A stretch of 64,000 nt of DNA from Bacteroidales bacterium. Its GTDB lineage: Bacteria; Bacteroidota; Bacteroidia; Bacteroidales; UBA7960. Where the stretch lies: assembly GCA_003550725.1 (NCBI GenBank), contig PUKZ01000148.1, forward strand, positions 1 through 64,000. Reading direction: 5' to 3'. The notes beneath the pieces were generated by a model. The model made no database searches. It saw only the letters and a list, made by a program, of their open reading frames with translations, and was not told where the DNA came from. Numbering within the stretch: the first letter of the stretch is position 1; every line of letters starts with the position of its first letter. Position numbers and translations under genes: made by a program. Positions 41,711-51,006 of the stretch are shown here, piece by piece.

Positions 41711-41741
41711 TTTGTAACAGCCACAATATACTTTATCTTTG
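41711..41741 (+). promoter_or_regulatory. rlmD promoter, full consensus TTTG-N19-TATCTTTG
   Basis: TTTG at 41711-41714, a 19-nt spacer, then TATCTTTG at 41734-41741: the best promoter match in the window. It overlaps the GTG at 41741, so that codon would not be in the transcript; the next in-frame GTG at 41753 would leave a leader of only a few bases. Confidence 0.7.
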
Positions 41742-41752
41742 TGGCTAAAAAA

Positions 41753-43168
41753 GTGAGCAGGAAAAATAAACTTACAGGCAAAATATATAAAAACGTTGAG
41801 ATTACTGATATAGGCGCTGAAGGCAAATCAATTGCCAAAATTGACCAAAAAGTCGTATTCGTTCCTTTTGGAGCTCCCGGTGATATTATTGATTTGCATA
41901 TAACAAAAGACCGAAAAAAATTCCTTGAGGGCAAAATTGTAAACATACATAAGGAGTCAAAACAAAGGGTTGAACCCTTTTGCGAACACTTCACCCTTTG
42001 TGGGGGATGTAAGTGGCAGCACCTTAAGTATTCACAACAACTAAAATACAAGGAAATACAAGTAACTGATACCCTTCAACGAATTGGAAAAGTCAACTAT
42101 AACTTTTCTCACAATAATATTATTCCGTCGCCCGAAAATCAGTTTTATAGAAATAAGCTTGAATACACATTTTCTAATAAGCGATGGTTGTTTGATGAAG
42201 AAATTAAAAAAAATGAAAAGATAGAAGATCCGGAAGGATTAGGGTTTCATATACCCGGTTATTTTGATAAAATAATAGATGTCAAAAAGTGCTGGCTTCA
42301 ACCAGAACCTTCAAATCAAATCAGGTTATCAATAAAAAGTTTTGCTGTTCAAAACGGGTATAGCTTTTTTAATATAAGAAAAAAAGAGGGTTTTTTGCGT
42401 AATGTTATAATTCGAAATAACCTGAAAGGTGAGTTTATGGTTATACTGGTTGCTTTCGAAAATAATATGGAGCAAATAACTAAAATACTTGATTTCATTA
42501 ATAAGCTATTTCCTCAAATTAAATCATTATATTATATAATTAATCCCAAAAAAAATGACTCTCTTGATGATCTTAAACCTGTTCTTTATAAAGGAGATCC
42601 TCATTTGTCAGAAGTAATTAACGGATTAGTTTTTAAAATTGGGCCCAAAACATTTTATCAAACCAATAGCCGGCAGGCTATATCACTTTATAATATTACC
42701 AGCAAATATGCGGGGCTTACAGGTAAGGAAACCGTATATGATCTTTATACCGGAACAGGTACAATAGCTAACTTTTTAGCCGGCCAATGCAAAAAAGTCG
42801 TAGGAATAGAATATTTAGATGAAGCAGTTGATCATGCCAGGGAAAACTCCAGGCTCAATAAAATTGGCAATACTGAATTTTTATCGGGAGATATGTCAAA
42901 ATTATTTAATGAAGAGTTATTTAAAACCCATGGCAACCCCGATGTTATTGTTACTGATCCTCCCAGGGCCGGTATGCATCCAAAAGTTATAGAGCAATTA
43001 AAAAAAATCAATGCAAGCAAAATAGTATATGTAAGCTGTAATCCTGCCACTCAATCACGTGATATTGAAATGCTTGGTGATATATACAATATAAAAAGTA
43101 TTACGCCTGTTGATATGTTTCCCCATACACAACATGTAGAGAATATAGCATTATTAGAGTTAAAATAA
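41753..43168 (+). CDS. rlmD: 23S rRNA (uracil-5-)-methyltransferase, RlmD/RumA type
   Basis: A SAM-dependent RNA m5U methyltransferase of about 471 residues. An N-terminal TRAM domain (KNVEITDIGAEGKSIAKIDQ) is followed by a 4Fe-4S Cys cluster (CEHFTLCGGCKWQHL plus a later Cys in KKCWLQ). The Rossmann methyltransferase core has VYDLYTGTGTIANFL, TDPPRAGMHP and the nucleophile in VYVSCNPATQSRD. The site modified (U1939-type or U747-type) cannot be decided from sequence; Bacteroidota usually carry one RlmCD-like enzyme. Start at 41753 is chosen from the promoter position; the alternative is GTG at 41741. Confidence 0.88.
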   Translation: MSRKNKLTGKIYKNVEITDIGAEGKSIAKIDQKVVFVPFGAPGDIIDLHITKDRKKFLEGKIVNIHKESKQRVEPFCEHFTLCGGCKWQHLKYSQQLKYKEIQVTDTLQRIGKVNYNFSHNNIIPSPENQFYRNKLEYTFSNKRWLFDEEIKKNEKIEDPEGLGFHIPGYFDKIIDVKKCWLQPEPSNQIRLSIKSFAVQNGYSFFNIRKKEGFLRNVIIRNNLKGEFMVILVAFENNMEQITKILDFINKLFPQIKSLYYIINPKKNDSLDDLKPVLYKGDPHLSEVINGLVFKIGPKTFYQTNSRQAISLYNITSKYAGLTGKETVYDLYTGTGTIANFLAGQCKKVVGIEYLDEAVDHARENSRLNKIGNTEFLSGDMSKLFNEELFKTHGNPDVIVTDPPRAGMHPKVIEQLKKINASKIVYVSCNPATQSRDIEMLGDIYNIKSITPVDMFPHTQHVENIALLELK

Positions 43169-43228
43169 TCTTATTAAACTAAAGCACCGGAGAATTTGCA
43201 ATAATACAACACTGTTTATATTGCAATA

Positions 43229-43930
43229 TTAATTATTTAAATTTTTATTGCAATAATCCACAATTTCATATCTGTAATCCACGCCACTGATAACAGATCC
43301 ATCTACTTCTGTTTTCAAGTTAATATATTCTTTATATATCATTCCTGCATTTTTTGCAAACTTTTCAACCTGGTACTCTTTACTGATAAGGGTTTTATCG
43401 TCTTTTTGCAAAACGGTTGCCACTGAATCAAAAGAAAGTTCGTTTATTGTATATGGCTTATGTACATCAGTATAACGGTAGGTTTGTTCAGGCATGGAAT
43501 TATAAGCATTCCCGTTCCAGTTTTTGTTAATTTTTACAGGAAATGCAAGTTTAATAAATCTTATATTTTCTTCAACCTTTTCAGCCCTTGAAGGTAAAAG
43601 CCTTGCCACCCATGCATTTTTTATCTGCCAATCCTGGTCGGTTTCCCAGCGAATAAAACGTTCAAGACGTATAGCTTCTTTACCTGAATCATCAATAAAT
43701 TTTTCCTCAAAAACCTCCTTTACCTGGTAATGAAAAGTATCTATGTTACCCGTAAAATCATCATAAACGATCGAGTCAACATTATAAATTACCCAGTGGC
43801 CGGTATTAACAGGAAAATATTCATGATACAGTTTTTCAATTACTACACTGTCATCATCACATCTGAATAATAATATACAAGATACTATTATCAGTAGTAT
43901 TAAATATACCGGGTTTGATTGTTGTTTCAT
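43229..43930 (-). CDS. Hypothetical lipoprotein
   Basis: A 233-residue protein with a lipoprotein signal (PVYLILLIIVSCILLFRC, Cys at about 24) followed by Asp-Asp-Asp. The mature part begins with YFPVNTGHWVIYNVDSIVYD, a pattern common in small Bacteroidota lipoproteins of unknown role that form a beta-rich domain. No catalytic motif is visible. It lies alone between rlmD and mnmA. Confidence 0.65.
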   Translation of the reverse strand: MKQQSNPVYLILLIIVSCILLFRCDDDSVVIEKLYHEYFPVNTGHWVIYNVDSIVYDDFTGNIDTFHYQVKEVFEEKFIDDSGKEAIRLERFIRWETDQDWQIKNAWVARLLPSRAEKVEENIRFIKLAFPVKINKNWNGNAYNSMPEQTYRYTDVHKPYTINELSFDSVATVLQKDDKTLISKEYQVEKFAKNAGMIYKEYINLKTEVDGSVISGVDYRYEIVDYCNKNLNN

Positions 43931-44063
43931 TATTTTATTGCAGAGTTATGCATATATTTGATTTAGCCCGATTTGACCTGTATTTAAAAGGTTTAAAATT
44001 AATTAAACCGGTCATTTTATTATTTTATAAAGCTACAACTCCTAATTTATTAATATTTCAATT

Positions 44064-45161
44064 TCATTCTATGACTTCATCAATAAACCCCCCTCCTACA
44101 ACATCATCATTTTCGTAAAAAACTGCAGATTGCCCGGGGGTAATTGCTTTCACTTTCTCATTTAAAACTATTCTTGCATTATCTTTATCTATTTTATGAA
44201 TACGACCGTGTTGCTCTTTACTTTTATACCTTATCTTTACGGCTACTTCCAATCCATCGGGAATCATATCATACTTGATATTATTGATTCCGGTAACCTT
44301 AAAAACATTATGATACAATTCTTTTTCTTTTCCCAGAACGATAGTGTTTGTTTCGGGTTTTATCTGCTTTACATAAAGTGGCTCTCCAACAGCAATATTC
44401 AAGCCTTTACGCTGTCCTATGGTATAAAACGGATATCCCTTGTGTTTACCAAGTATTTTTCCGGCTGAATCAACAAAATTTCCACCATCAACCTTTGCTT
44501 CAAGATTTTTAACTTGTCTTTTTAAAAATCCCCTGTAGTCATCATCAGGAATAAAACAAATCTCATAGCTCTCTTTCTTATCAGCAATATCTACAAAACC
44601 TTTATTATAAGCTATTTGCCGAATTTCATCTTTTTTGTACATTCCCAGTGGAAATAATGTTCGTTTAAGAAAATCTTGCTTAAGCCCCCACAAAACGTAG
44701 GTTTGGTCTTTATTTTTATCTTTACTTTTTGAGATCACAAATCTAGCGTTACGTTTTGTTATTTGGGCATAATGACCGGTTGCAATATAGTTACATGAAA
44801 GCTGATCGGCACGTTTTAATAAGGCAGCCCATTTTATATGAGTATTACACAATATACATGGATTGGGTGTTAGCCCTTCAAGATACCTGTCAACAAAATC
44901 TTTAACTATATATTTATTAAATTCATCCCTGATATCCAATACATAATGAGGGAAACCCAAGGAAACGGCAATTTGCCGGGCATCATTTATAGAGTCAAGG
45001 CTGCAACAACCGGTTTCCTTGCTATTTCCACCTGATTGTGAATTATCCCAGGTTTTCATTGTAATCCCCACAAGTTCATAACCTTGCTCCTGCAGAAGCA
45101 TGGCAGCAATACTGCTATCCAACCCACCACTCATGGCCATTAAAACTTTTCTATTATTCAT
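44064..45161 (-). CDS. mnmA: tRNA-specific 2-thiouridylase MnmA
   Basis: A 365-residue enzyme that puts sulfur on U34 of tRNA-Lys, Glu and Gln, using ATP. P-loop KVLMAMSGGLDSSIAAMLLQ lies at 5-24. The catalytic Cys pair is in TPNPCILCNTHIKW and in the later SYEICFIPDDDYRGFL. GHYAQI and YFTIGQRKG-type segments (YPFYTIGQRKGLNIAVG) are intact. It probably shares a transcript with the MORN-type gene upstream (30-bp gap). Confidence 0.95.
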   Translation of the reverse strand: MNNRKVLMAMSGGLDSSIAAMLLQEQGYELVGITMKTWDNSQSGGNSKETGCCSLDSINDARQIAVSLGFPHYVLDIRDEFNKYIVKDFVDRYLEGLTPNPCILCNTHIKWAALLKRADQLSCNYIATGHYAQITKRNARFVISKSKDKNKDQTYVLWGLKQDFLKRTLFPLGMYKKDEIRQIAYNKGFVDIADKKESYEICFIPDDDYRGFLKRQVKNLEAKVDGGNFVDSAGKILGKHKGYPFYTIGQRKGLNIAVGEPLYVKQIKPETNTIVLGKEKELYHNVFKVTGINNIKYDMIPDGLEVAVKIRYKSKEQHGRIHKIDKDNARIVLNEKVKAITPGQSAVFYENDDVVGGGFIDEVIE

Positions 45162-45191
45162 AGCAAAAAACCGTTTTGAAAGGTAACAGGA

Positions 45192-46019
45192 TCAAAAAAC
45201 ACCTTCGAAAAGGTCTTCGTATGGATCTTCCAGTGGTCTCATATCATCTTCATCAATCTCTATTTCACGTTCTATAAAAACCTCTTCTTCAATTATATCC
45301 CCCTCATCATAAACAACGCGCTTTTCAATATCACCATTAGAAGTATAATGCTCCCATTTTTTATGCGGCATATTATTATGATAATAACCTTTTATCATAA
45401 CTCTTCCGTTTTCATGATATAACCTATATTTGCCATTTAACTTATTATTATTATAATAGGCTGAAAGCCTGATATTACCATTTTCATGATATTGCTTCCA
45501 CTCACCATCCTTATCTCCGTAATGATATGTTATTACTTCCATTAACTCACCCGACGGGTAAAAAGTCTTCCATACACCATGATTTATATCCTTATGATAA
45601 TAATTTTTCATTACTAAATTACCGTCATTGTCATAGAAGCGCCACAATCCATCTTTTTTTTGGTTAATAAACTGGCCTTCAGCCATAATATTTTCAGATT
45701 CATGATAAAATGTTGCCTTGACCGGGTCTTTATCATCCCTGTGAATAAGCTCCGCCCTGACTCCACCTTCACGGTAAAAATAAGTGAATTTCCCTACAGG
45801 TTGGCCATCCTTAAAATTGCCTTTGTACCTGGGATTGTTATTATCATATAAATCCTGCCAAAAACCCGTCCTCTCACCATTTTTATTATACTGATTTATA
45901 GTATCATTTTGCACCTTATAATTATCCGCAAAATATACATTGTTGGAAATTGCTGATTTTACCGTCTGAAAAATGATTGACAGCAATAAAACAGTAAAAA
46001 GAGTTTTTGTGTTAAGCAT
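45192..46019 (-). CDS. Exported MORN-type repeat protein
   Basis: A 275-residue protein with a signal peptide (TLFTVLLLSIIFQTVKSA) and seven to eight MORN_2-type repeats of about 23 residues (GERTGFWQDLYDNN, GVWKTFYPSGELMEVITYHY, DGEWKQYHENGNIRLSAYYN, and so on). These repeats are sometimes labelled 'YwqK antitoxin' although no toxin is present here. The C-terminus is strongly acidic (EEVFIEREIEIDEDD). Probably an envelope protein of unknown role. Confidence 0.78.
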   Translation of the reverse strand: MLNTKTLFTVLLLSIIFQTVKSAISNNVYFADNYKVQNDTINQYNKNGERTGFWQDLYDNNNPRYKGNFKDGQPVGKFTYFYREGGVRAELIHRDDKDPVKATFYHESENIMAEGQFINQKKDGLWRFYDNDGNLVMKNYYHKDINHGVWKTFYPSGELMEVITYHYGDKDGEWKQYHENGNIRLSAYYNNNKLNGKYRLYHENGRVMIKGYYHNNMPHKKWEHYTSNGDIEKRVVYDEGDIIEEEVFIEREIEIDEDDMRPLEDPYEDLFEGVF

Positions 46020-46103
46020 ATTATTTAATAATTGTAGTTAAATGAATATATATTTATTAAACGAAAAAATAACGTATGTAAAAATTTCTTATTTTAAAAT
46101 TAA

Positions 46104-46685
46104 CTATAATATAATCCAATCGGCAAATTCTTTTAATGACTTAAAACGTAAGTCCCATTCTTTTTCCATGCAAAAATTGTTATTATTATCTCCTGATAAA
46201 AACACATTGATCATTCCAAGTTCTTTACCAAAAATCATATCTGATATCGTATCACCCACCATTATAGATTTTTCAAATTCTATTTCAGGAAATTCCTTTT
46301 TTGCTTTCATTCCCATACCTATAGCAGGTTTACGGTTTTTACTACCTGAATTAGCCAGGTCAGTACAATAATAAATCTTATCAATTCTGCCACCGGCTTT
46401 CTTTATCTCGTTACACATATAAAAATGTATTTCATCCAGATCATGTCCGGTCATAAGGCCTTTACCAATTCCCTGCTGATTGGTAACAATAATAATTTTA
46501 CCAAAAATATTACTCAATTTACCAAAACCATCCAGCACACCATCAATAAACTCAAACTCTTTAACATTTTTAACGTAATTGTTAATGAGTCTTTTATTAA
46601 TAACACCATCACGATCTAAAAACAGTGTCCACGATTTGTCAGGTTTTATACTTTTATTCTCCCGATTATTTTCAATTTGAGTCAT
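46104..46685 (-). CDS. HAD-IIIA phosphatase, GmhB-like (heptose bisphosphate phosphatase)
   Basis: A 193-residue HAD phosphatase with motif I LFLDRDGVINKRL, motif II IVTNQQGIGKG, motif III near KPAIGMGMKAKK and motif IV VGDTISDMIFG. This combination is the GmhB/histidinol-phosphatase branch. The zinc-binding Cys loop of GmhB is only partly present (a single Cys in YYCTDLANSGS). It is downstream of a GmhA-like isomerase, so it probably dephosphorylates heptose 1,7-bisphosphate for surface glycan synthesis. The kinase/adenylyltransferase partner (HldE, HddA/C) is not in the window. The spacer 46686-46869 shows nothing. Confidence 0.78.
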   Translation of the reverse strand: MTQIENNRENKSIKPDKSWTLFLDRDGVINKRLINNYVKNVKEFEFIDGVLDGFGKLSNIFGKIIIVTNQQGIGKGLMTGHDLDEIHFYMCNEIKKAGGRIDKIYYCTDLANSGSKNRKPAIGMGMKAKKEFPEIEFEKSIMVGDTISDMIFGKELGMINVFLSGDNNNNFCMEKEWDLRFKSLKEFADWIIL

Positions 46686-46869
46686 TAGTTATTTGAAAAT
46701 TAAATTTCAAGCATAAGTTTACCGGAATTTGTTGCCTTACATGAATATATGTTTTTTTATATTCGGCAAATTATCACTTTACTATAAACAGGGATTACAT
46801 TATTGAGCAATATTAATGTATTTTTGTCTTTATTCCTTATATAGGTTAATTCCCTTAATAGTGAGAGTT

Positions 46870-47448
46870 TCATTTATTAAAAATATTGCGTTCAACCCAT
46901 TCACATATTATATGCCCTGTCATAATATGAGCTTCCTGTATTCTTGCTGTATCATTTGAAGGTATTTTAATAATAATATCGCAAAATGCGGCCATTTTTC
47001 CTCCTGATTTACCGGTAAAGCCGATAGTATGCATTTTATTTTTTTTTGCAGCCTGCAAAGCATTAACGATATTTTTAGAATTTCCCGATGTTGAGAATGC
47101 CATTAATACATCATTTTTTATTCCGGCGGCTTGTACCATTCTTTGATATATTAAGTCGTAGGAATAGTCGTTGGCTACAGCTGTTAAAAAAGATGTATTA
47201 CAATGTAAGGCCTCAGCATGCAAGGGTTGACGGTCAAAATAAAACTTGCCCCCAAATTCTGCTGCCAAATGTTGGGCATCTGCTGCACTTCCACCATTAC
47301 CACACAAAAGAATCTTGCCTCCAAACTCGTAACAACGGGTTATTAGCAAAATTGAATCTTTGACTTTTTCAATATAAGCCTCATCGCGCAACAGACATTC
47401 TTTCAGAGACACAGAATTCTGTATAGTATTTCTGATACCTTCTTTCAT
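46870..47448 (-). CDS. gmhA: Sedoheptulose-7-phosphate isomerase (GmhA-like SIS protein)
   Basis: A 192-residue SIS-domain isomerase with KILLCGNGGSAADAQHLAAEF (sugar-phosphate loop) and AFSTSGNSKNIVNALQAAKK. EAHIMTGHIICEWVERN near the C-terminus holds the active-site Glu and His of GmhA. It converts sedoheptulose 7-phosphate to D-glycero-manno-heptose 7-phosphate for LPS or other glycans. It sits 27 bp after the GT4 gene and ahead of the GmhB-like gene. Confidence 0.85.
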   Translation of the reverse strand: MKEGIRNTIQNSVSLKECLLRDEAYIEKVKDSILLITRCYEFGGKILLCGNGGSAADAQHLAAEFGGKFYFDRQPLHAEALHCNTSFLTAVANDYSYDLIYQRMVQAAGIKNDVLMAFSTSGNSKNIVNALQAAKKNKMHTIGFTGKSGGKMAAFCDIIIKIPSNDTARIQEAHIMTGHIICEWVERNIFNK

Positions 47449-47475
47449 TTATAAAATATATTACCGGGTTTATAA

Positions 47476-48627
47476 TTATGCAGTATTTTTAGATTTCACA
47501 ACAGAAAAAATTGCATTAACCATGTTTTCCCATTTATAAAGTCTCTTCTGCTTCTTTATTTTTTCTTTAAATTTATTTTCAGTAATCTTATTTTTGAAAA
47601 AATTGACAATAGACGATGCTATTTGTATTTCATCTCTATCAACAACATAGCCTGTTTCATTATGTAGTACCATTTCAGCCAGCCCTCCAACATTCGTAAC
47701 TAACATTGGTATTTCAAAATGATAAGCAATTTGTGTTACGCCACTCTGAGTTGCACTTTTATAGGGTTGGGCTACAAGATCGGCAGCACTGAAATAAAGA
47801 GCAACATTTTCATTAGGAATAAATTCCGTATGAAGAAATACTTTATTATCTATTTTTAATTCTTCTATCATATTCATATATAAATCCTGGTTTGCATAAA
47901 ACTCACCGGCAATAATGAGTTGCACATCAGAATTTTTTAGTTGTGGTTGGCCAAATGCTTTTAACAAAAGGTCCAGGCCTTTGTAATCACGTATAAATCC
48001 AAAAAACAAAACATATTTTCCATTAGGATCAAGATTAAGCATTTTTCTAGCCAAAACTTTATCAACTTTTTCCCCAAAATTGTCATAAAGCGGATGATAA
48101 CAAAATTTAACCGGTACATTTTTTTTATTGAAAGGTTTCAGATCATCCAGAACTGTTTTTGACATTGTAACAAAACCGTCAATTTTATTTACAAAATACC
48201 TGGTAAGTATTTTATCTCCGGGTCGTTTTTCATGCGGTATAATATTGTCAGCAATACTAATTACTTTAGTATGATTGTTTTTTCTGGCAAGTCGTGCTAT
48301 AGTACCAAGGCATAAAGCCATAAAGGGTAACCAATATCGTATAACAAGAATATCGGGTTTTTTATTTTTTAACTCCTTCCCTATTTTTATCCAGTTAAAT
48401 GGATTAATACTGTTTACTCTTATTTTAATATCCAAATTTTCGGGTTTGGTTTCATCTGAATATTGTGTTTTCCCCGGAAACAAAATAGAGGGGTATTGTA
48501 ATGAAAATGTATATATAGTTACCTGGTGTCCTTCTTGCTGAAATGCTAATGCAAGCCTTTCATTGAAAGTTGCCAATCCACCACCTCTGAGGGGATATGC
48601 AGAACCCAGTATTATTATTCTTGCCAA
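47476..48627 (-). CDS. Glycosyltransferase, GT4 type
   Basis: A 383-residue GT-B enzyme. The acceptor half starts MARIIILGSAYPLRGGGLATF. The donor half has VLFFGFIRDYKGLDLLLKAF, and the nucleotide-sugar binding region PYKSATQSGVTQIAYHFEIP and VGGLAEMV. Donor and acceptor are unknown. It overlaps the 3' end of the upstream GT2 gene by 13 bp, consistent with translational coupling. Confidence 0.85.
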   Translation of the reverse strand: MARIIILGSAYPLRGGGLATFNERLALAFQQEGHQVTIYTFSLQYPSILFPGKTQYSDETKPENLDIKIRVNSINPFNWIKIGKELKNKKPDILVIRYWLPFMALCLGTIARLARKNNHTKVISIADNIIPHEKRPGDKILTRYFVNKIDGFVTMSKTVLDDLKPFNKKNVPVKFCYHPLYDNFGEKVDKVLARKMLNLDPNGKYVLFFGFIRDYKGLDLLLKAFGQPQLKNSDVQLIIAGEFYANQDLYMNMIEELKIDNKVFLHTEFIPNENVALYFSAADLVAQPYKSATQSGVTQIAYHFEIPMLVTNVGGLAEMVLHNETGYVVDRDEIQIASSIVNFFKNKITENKFKEKIKKQKRLYKWENMVNAIFSVVKSKNTA

Positions 48628-49586
48628 TTTGATTCTGTTGTTGTTTCAACCAAATATTTGTTTCTATCCTGTCCGCTACGTACGATCAATTCTCCTAAAA
48701 ATCCGGCTACAAAAAGTTGTGTTCCAAGTATCATAGCCAAAATTCCGAAATAAAAAAGCGGGCGTTGAGTCATATGATAGCCATCCATAAAAAATTTAGC
48801 ATAAGCCAGGTATATTGCTATCAAGAACCCGGCAACAAACAGAATGGTGCCAATCATTCCGAAAAGATGCATGGGTTTACGGCCAAAACGGGTAACAAAT
48901 GTAATTGACATAAGGTCAAGAAATCCGTTTATAAATCGCTCCATCCCAAACTTTGTTGTCCCATACTTACGGGGTCGATGTTGAACCACTTTTTCGCCAA
49001 TTTTAGAAAATCCGGCCCATTTAGCCATTACGGGTATATATCTGTGCATCTCACCATAAACTTCTATTGACTGAACCACTTTACAATTATAGGCTTTTAA
49101 CCCGCAATTAAAATCATGAAGTTTGATCCCGGTAACAAGCCTTGTAACAAAATTGAAAAGTTTGGTCGAAACCCTTTTTAATAATGAGTCATAACGCTTT
49201 TTTTTCCAGCCGCTAACTAAATCAAACCCTTTTTCTGTTATCATCCGGTATAATTCAGGTATTTCATCCGGATTATCTTGCAAATCGGCGTCCATTGTAA
49301 CTACAACCCTGCCGGAGGTCCGGCGAAAACCCTCATTAAGTGCCGCAGATTTACCATAATTCCTTCTGAAACGGATCCCTTTTACAGATGGATTAGCCCC
49401 CGATAACTGCTCAACAACCTGCCACGAATTATCTGTGCTTCCATCATCTACAAAAATAATCTCATATTTGAATTTCTCCCGCTCCATCACACTATCGATA
49501 TATTCAGCAAGCTCCGCTATTGACTCTGCCTCATTGTATAAAGGAATAACAACCGAAATATCAAAATCCTGTTTATTTTCTGCCAT
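48615..49586 (-). CDS. Polyprenyl-phosphate glycosyltransferase, GT2 (DPM1/GtrB-like)
   Basis: A 323-residue enzyme with a GT-A domain (ISVVIPLYNEAESIAELAEY; VDDGSTDNSW; the DxD-like TMDADLQDNPDEIPELY) and two C-terminal membrane helices (about 230-252 and 268-292). This is the architecture of DPM1, GtrB and ArnC proteins, which charge undecaprenyl phosphate with a sugar at the inner face of the membrane. It leads the leftward GT2-GT4-gmhA-gmhB group. A TAATTTTG box lies 26 bp upstream. Confidence 0.88.
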   Translation of the reverse strand: MAENKQDFDISVVIPLYNEAESIAELAEYIDSVMEREKFKYEIIFVDDGSTDNSWQVVEQLSGANPSVKGIRFRRNYGKSAALNEGFRRTSGRVVVTMDADLQDNPDEIPELYRMITEKGFDLVSGWKKKRYDSLLKRVSTKLFNFVTRLVTGIKLHDFNCGLKAYNCKVVQSIEVYGEMHRYIPVMAKWAGFSKIGEKVVQHRPRKYGTTKFGMERFINGFLDLMSITFVTRFGRKPMHLFGMIGTILFVAGFLIAIYLAYAKFFMDGYHMTQRPLFYFGILAMILGTQLFVAGFLGELIVRSGQDRNKYLVETTTESNWQE

Positions 49587-49611
49587 GATAATTATTAAGA
49601 TGAAATGATAA

Positions 49612-49619
49612 CAAAATTA
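49612..49619 (-). promoter_or_regulatory. -7 element TAATTTTG before the glycan gene group
   Basis: Exact TAnnTTTG on the minus strand, 25 bp before the GT2 start. A TTG lies 23 nt further upstream, at the long end of the usual spacing. Confidence 0.45.
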
Positions 49620-49783
49620 CAATTTTTTATTTTGCCTATACCCAATATGAATGTTTTTGACAAAATATGTTTTAAAATATTAATTAAAATAATTATAATA
49701 TAATAATATAACCTTTTGATTTAAAAATAATTTATTATATTTAGTAATTAATTTATATATCGTAGGTAAACCGGTATTAATTT

Positions 49784-50893
49784 ATGAAAGAAGAAATATT
49801 GGAAAAATTCAATAAGGCGATAGAGAAGAATCCTCATGATGCCGAGGCCTATAACGGGCGCGGGAATTTGAAGTTTGAATTTGGTAATTACAAAGGTGCT
49901 ATAGCGGATTTCAGCAAGGCTATAGAAATTAATCCTGTTTTTTCGGAGGTATATAATAACAGGGCTGCTGCTAAAACTGCTCTTGGGCAATATGGAAGTG
50001 TTATATCTGATTGTAGTAAGGCAATAGAAATAAAACCCGGTAATGCCGGGGCATACAGCATCAGGGGAGCAGCAAAAGCTAAGCTTGGTAATTACAAAGA
50101 GGCTATATCAGATTATAACAAAGCAATAGAAATTAATCCCGGATATACTGAAGCATATAATAACAAAGGAGCTGCAGAATTTGAGCTTGGCAATTACAAA
50201 AATGCTATTATAAATTACAATATGGCTATAGAAAATGATCCCAAAAATGCAGGGTCATACAGTATCAGGGGACTCGCTAAAGCAGAGATTGGTAATTATA
50301 AAGAAGCTATAGATGATTATAGTAAGGCATTATATATTAATTCGAAAGACGCTGAAACATATTTTTTAAGAGGAGGTGCCAAATCGAAGCTTGGAGATAT
50401 CAATGGAGCGTTAGAGGATTTTAGCAGAACGATAGAAATTGATCCTGATGACGCTATAGCTTACAGAATGAGAGGAAGTGCAAAAACCAGGCTTGGAAAT
50501 TATAAAGAGGCTGTAAAGGACTATACTAAAGCTATAGAGATTGATCCTGAAGATGCCGGTGCTTATAGTATCAGGGGCCTGGTTAAAGCTGAAAATAAAG
50601 ATTATTATGGAGCAATTGAAGATTATAACAAAGCAATAAATATTGACCCCGGAGATTTTGAAACATACAATATGAGAGGTTTAGCCAAATTAGAAACCGG
50701 CAACTTTGAAGATGCAATATCAGACTTTGATAAGGCAATAGATATCAATCCTGATCATAGTAAAGCATACAAAAACCGGGGTATTGCCAAATATGAAACG
50801 GGCAATGAAAAAGAAGCTTGTGCAGATTTGAAAAAAGCAGGCCGGCTCGGTAATTTAGATGCTTATGAATTAACTGATAAGCTATGCAAATAG
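49784..50893 (+). CDS. Cytoplasmic TPR-repeat protein
   Basis: A 369-residue protein made almost wholly of about ten tetratricopeptide repeats of 34 residues with consensus AYxxRGxAKxxLGNYKEAIxDYxKAIEIxP. There is no signal peptide. The repeats are very alike, suggesting recent internal duplication. It ends EACADLKKAGRLGNLDAYEL, a form common for this family. It serves as a protein-binding scaffold of unknown partner. Confidence 0.85.
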   Translation: MKEEILEKFNKAIEKNPHDAEAYNGRGNLKFEFGNYKGAIADFSKAIEINPVFSEVYNNRAAAKTALGQYGSVISDCSKAIEIKPGNAGAYSIRGAAKAKLGNYKEAISDYNKAIEINPGYTEAYNNKGAAEFELGNYKNAIINYNMAIENDPKNAGSYSIRGLAKAEIGNYKEAIDDYSKALYINSKDAETYFLRGGAKSKLGDINGALEDFSRTIEIDPDDAIAYRMRGSAKTRLGNYKEAVKDYTKAIEIDPEDAGAYSIRGLVKAENKDYYGAIEDYNKAINIDPGDFETYNMRGLAKLETGNFEDAISDFDKAIDINPDHSKAYKNRGIAKYETGNEKEACADLKKAGRLGNLDAYELTDKLCK

Positions 50894-51006
50894 AATTTTT
50901 GAAATGTAAATTAATTCTTAGATAAAAATAAAACCGCAATGCATTTTTGAACTTAAAGGCTCAATAAATTGTTAAGCAATTAATTATTAACAAAAAATAT
51001 ACTATT

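Noticed and set aside
41680-42051. Leftward open frame opposite the rlmD start
   Set aside because: Antisense to a well-supported gene with no family features.
45192-46019. YwqK-type antitoxin of a toxin-antitoxin pair
   Set aside because: The label comes from MORN_2 repeats only; the protein is exported and has no toxin neighbour.
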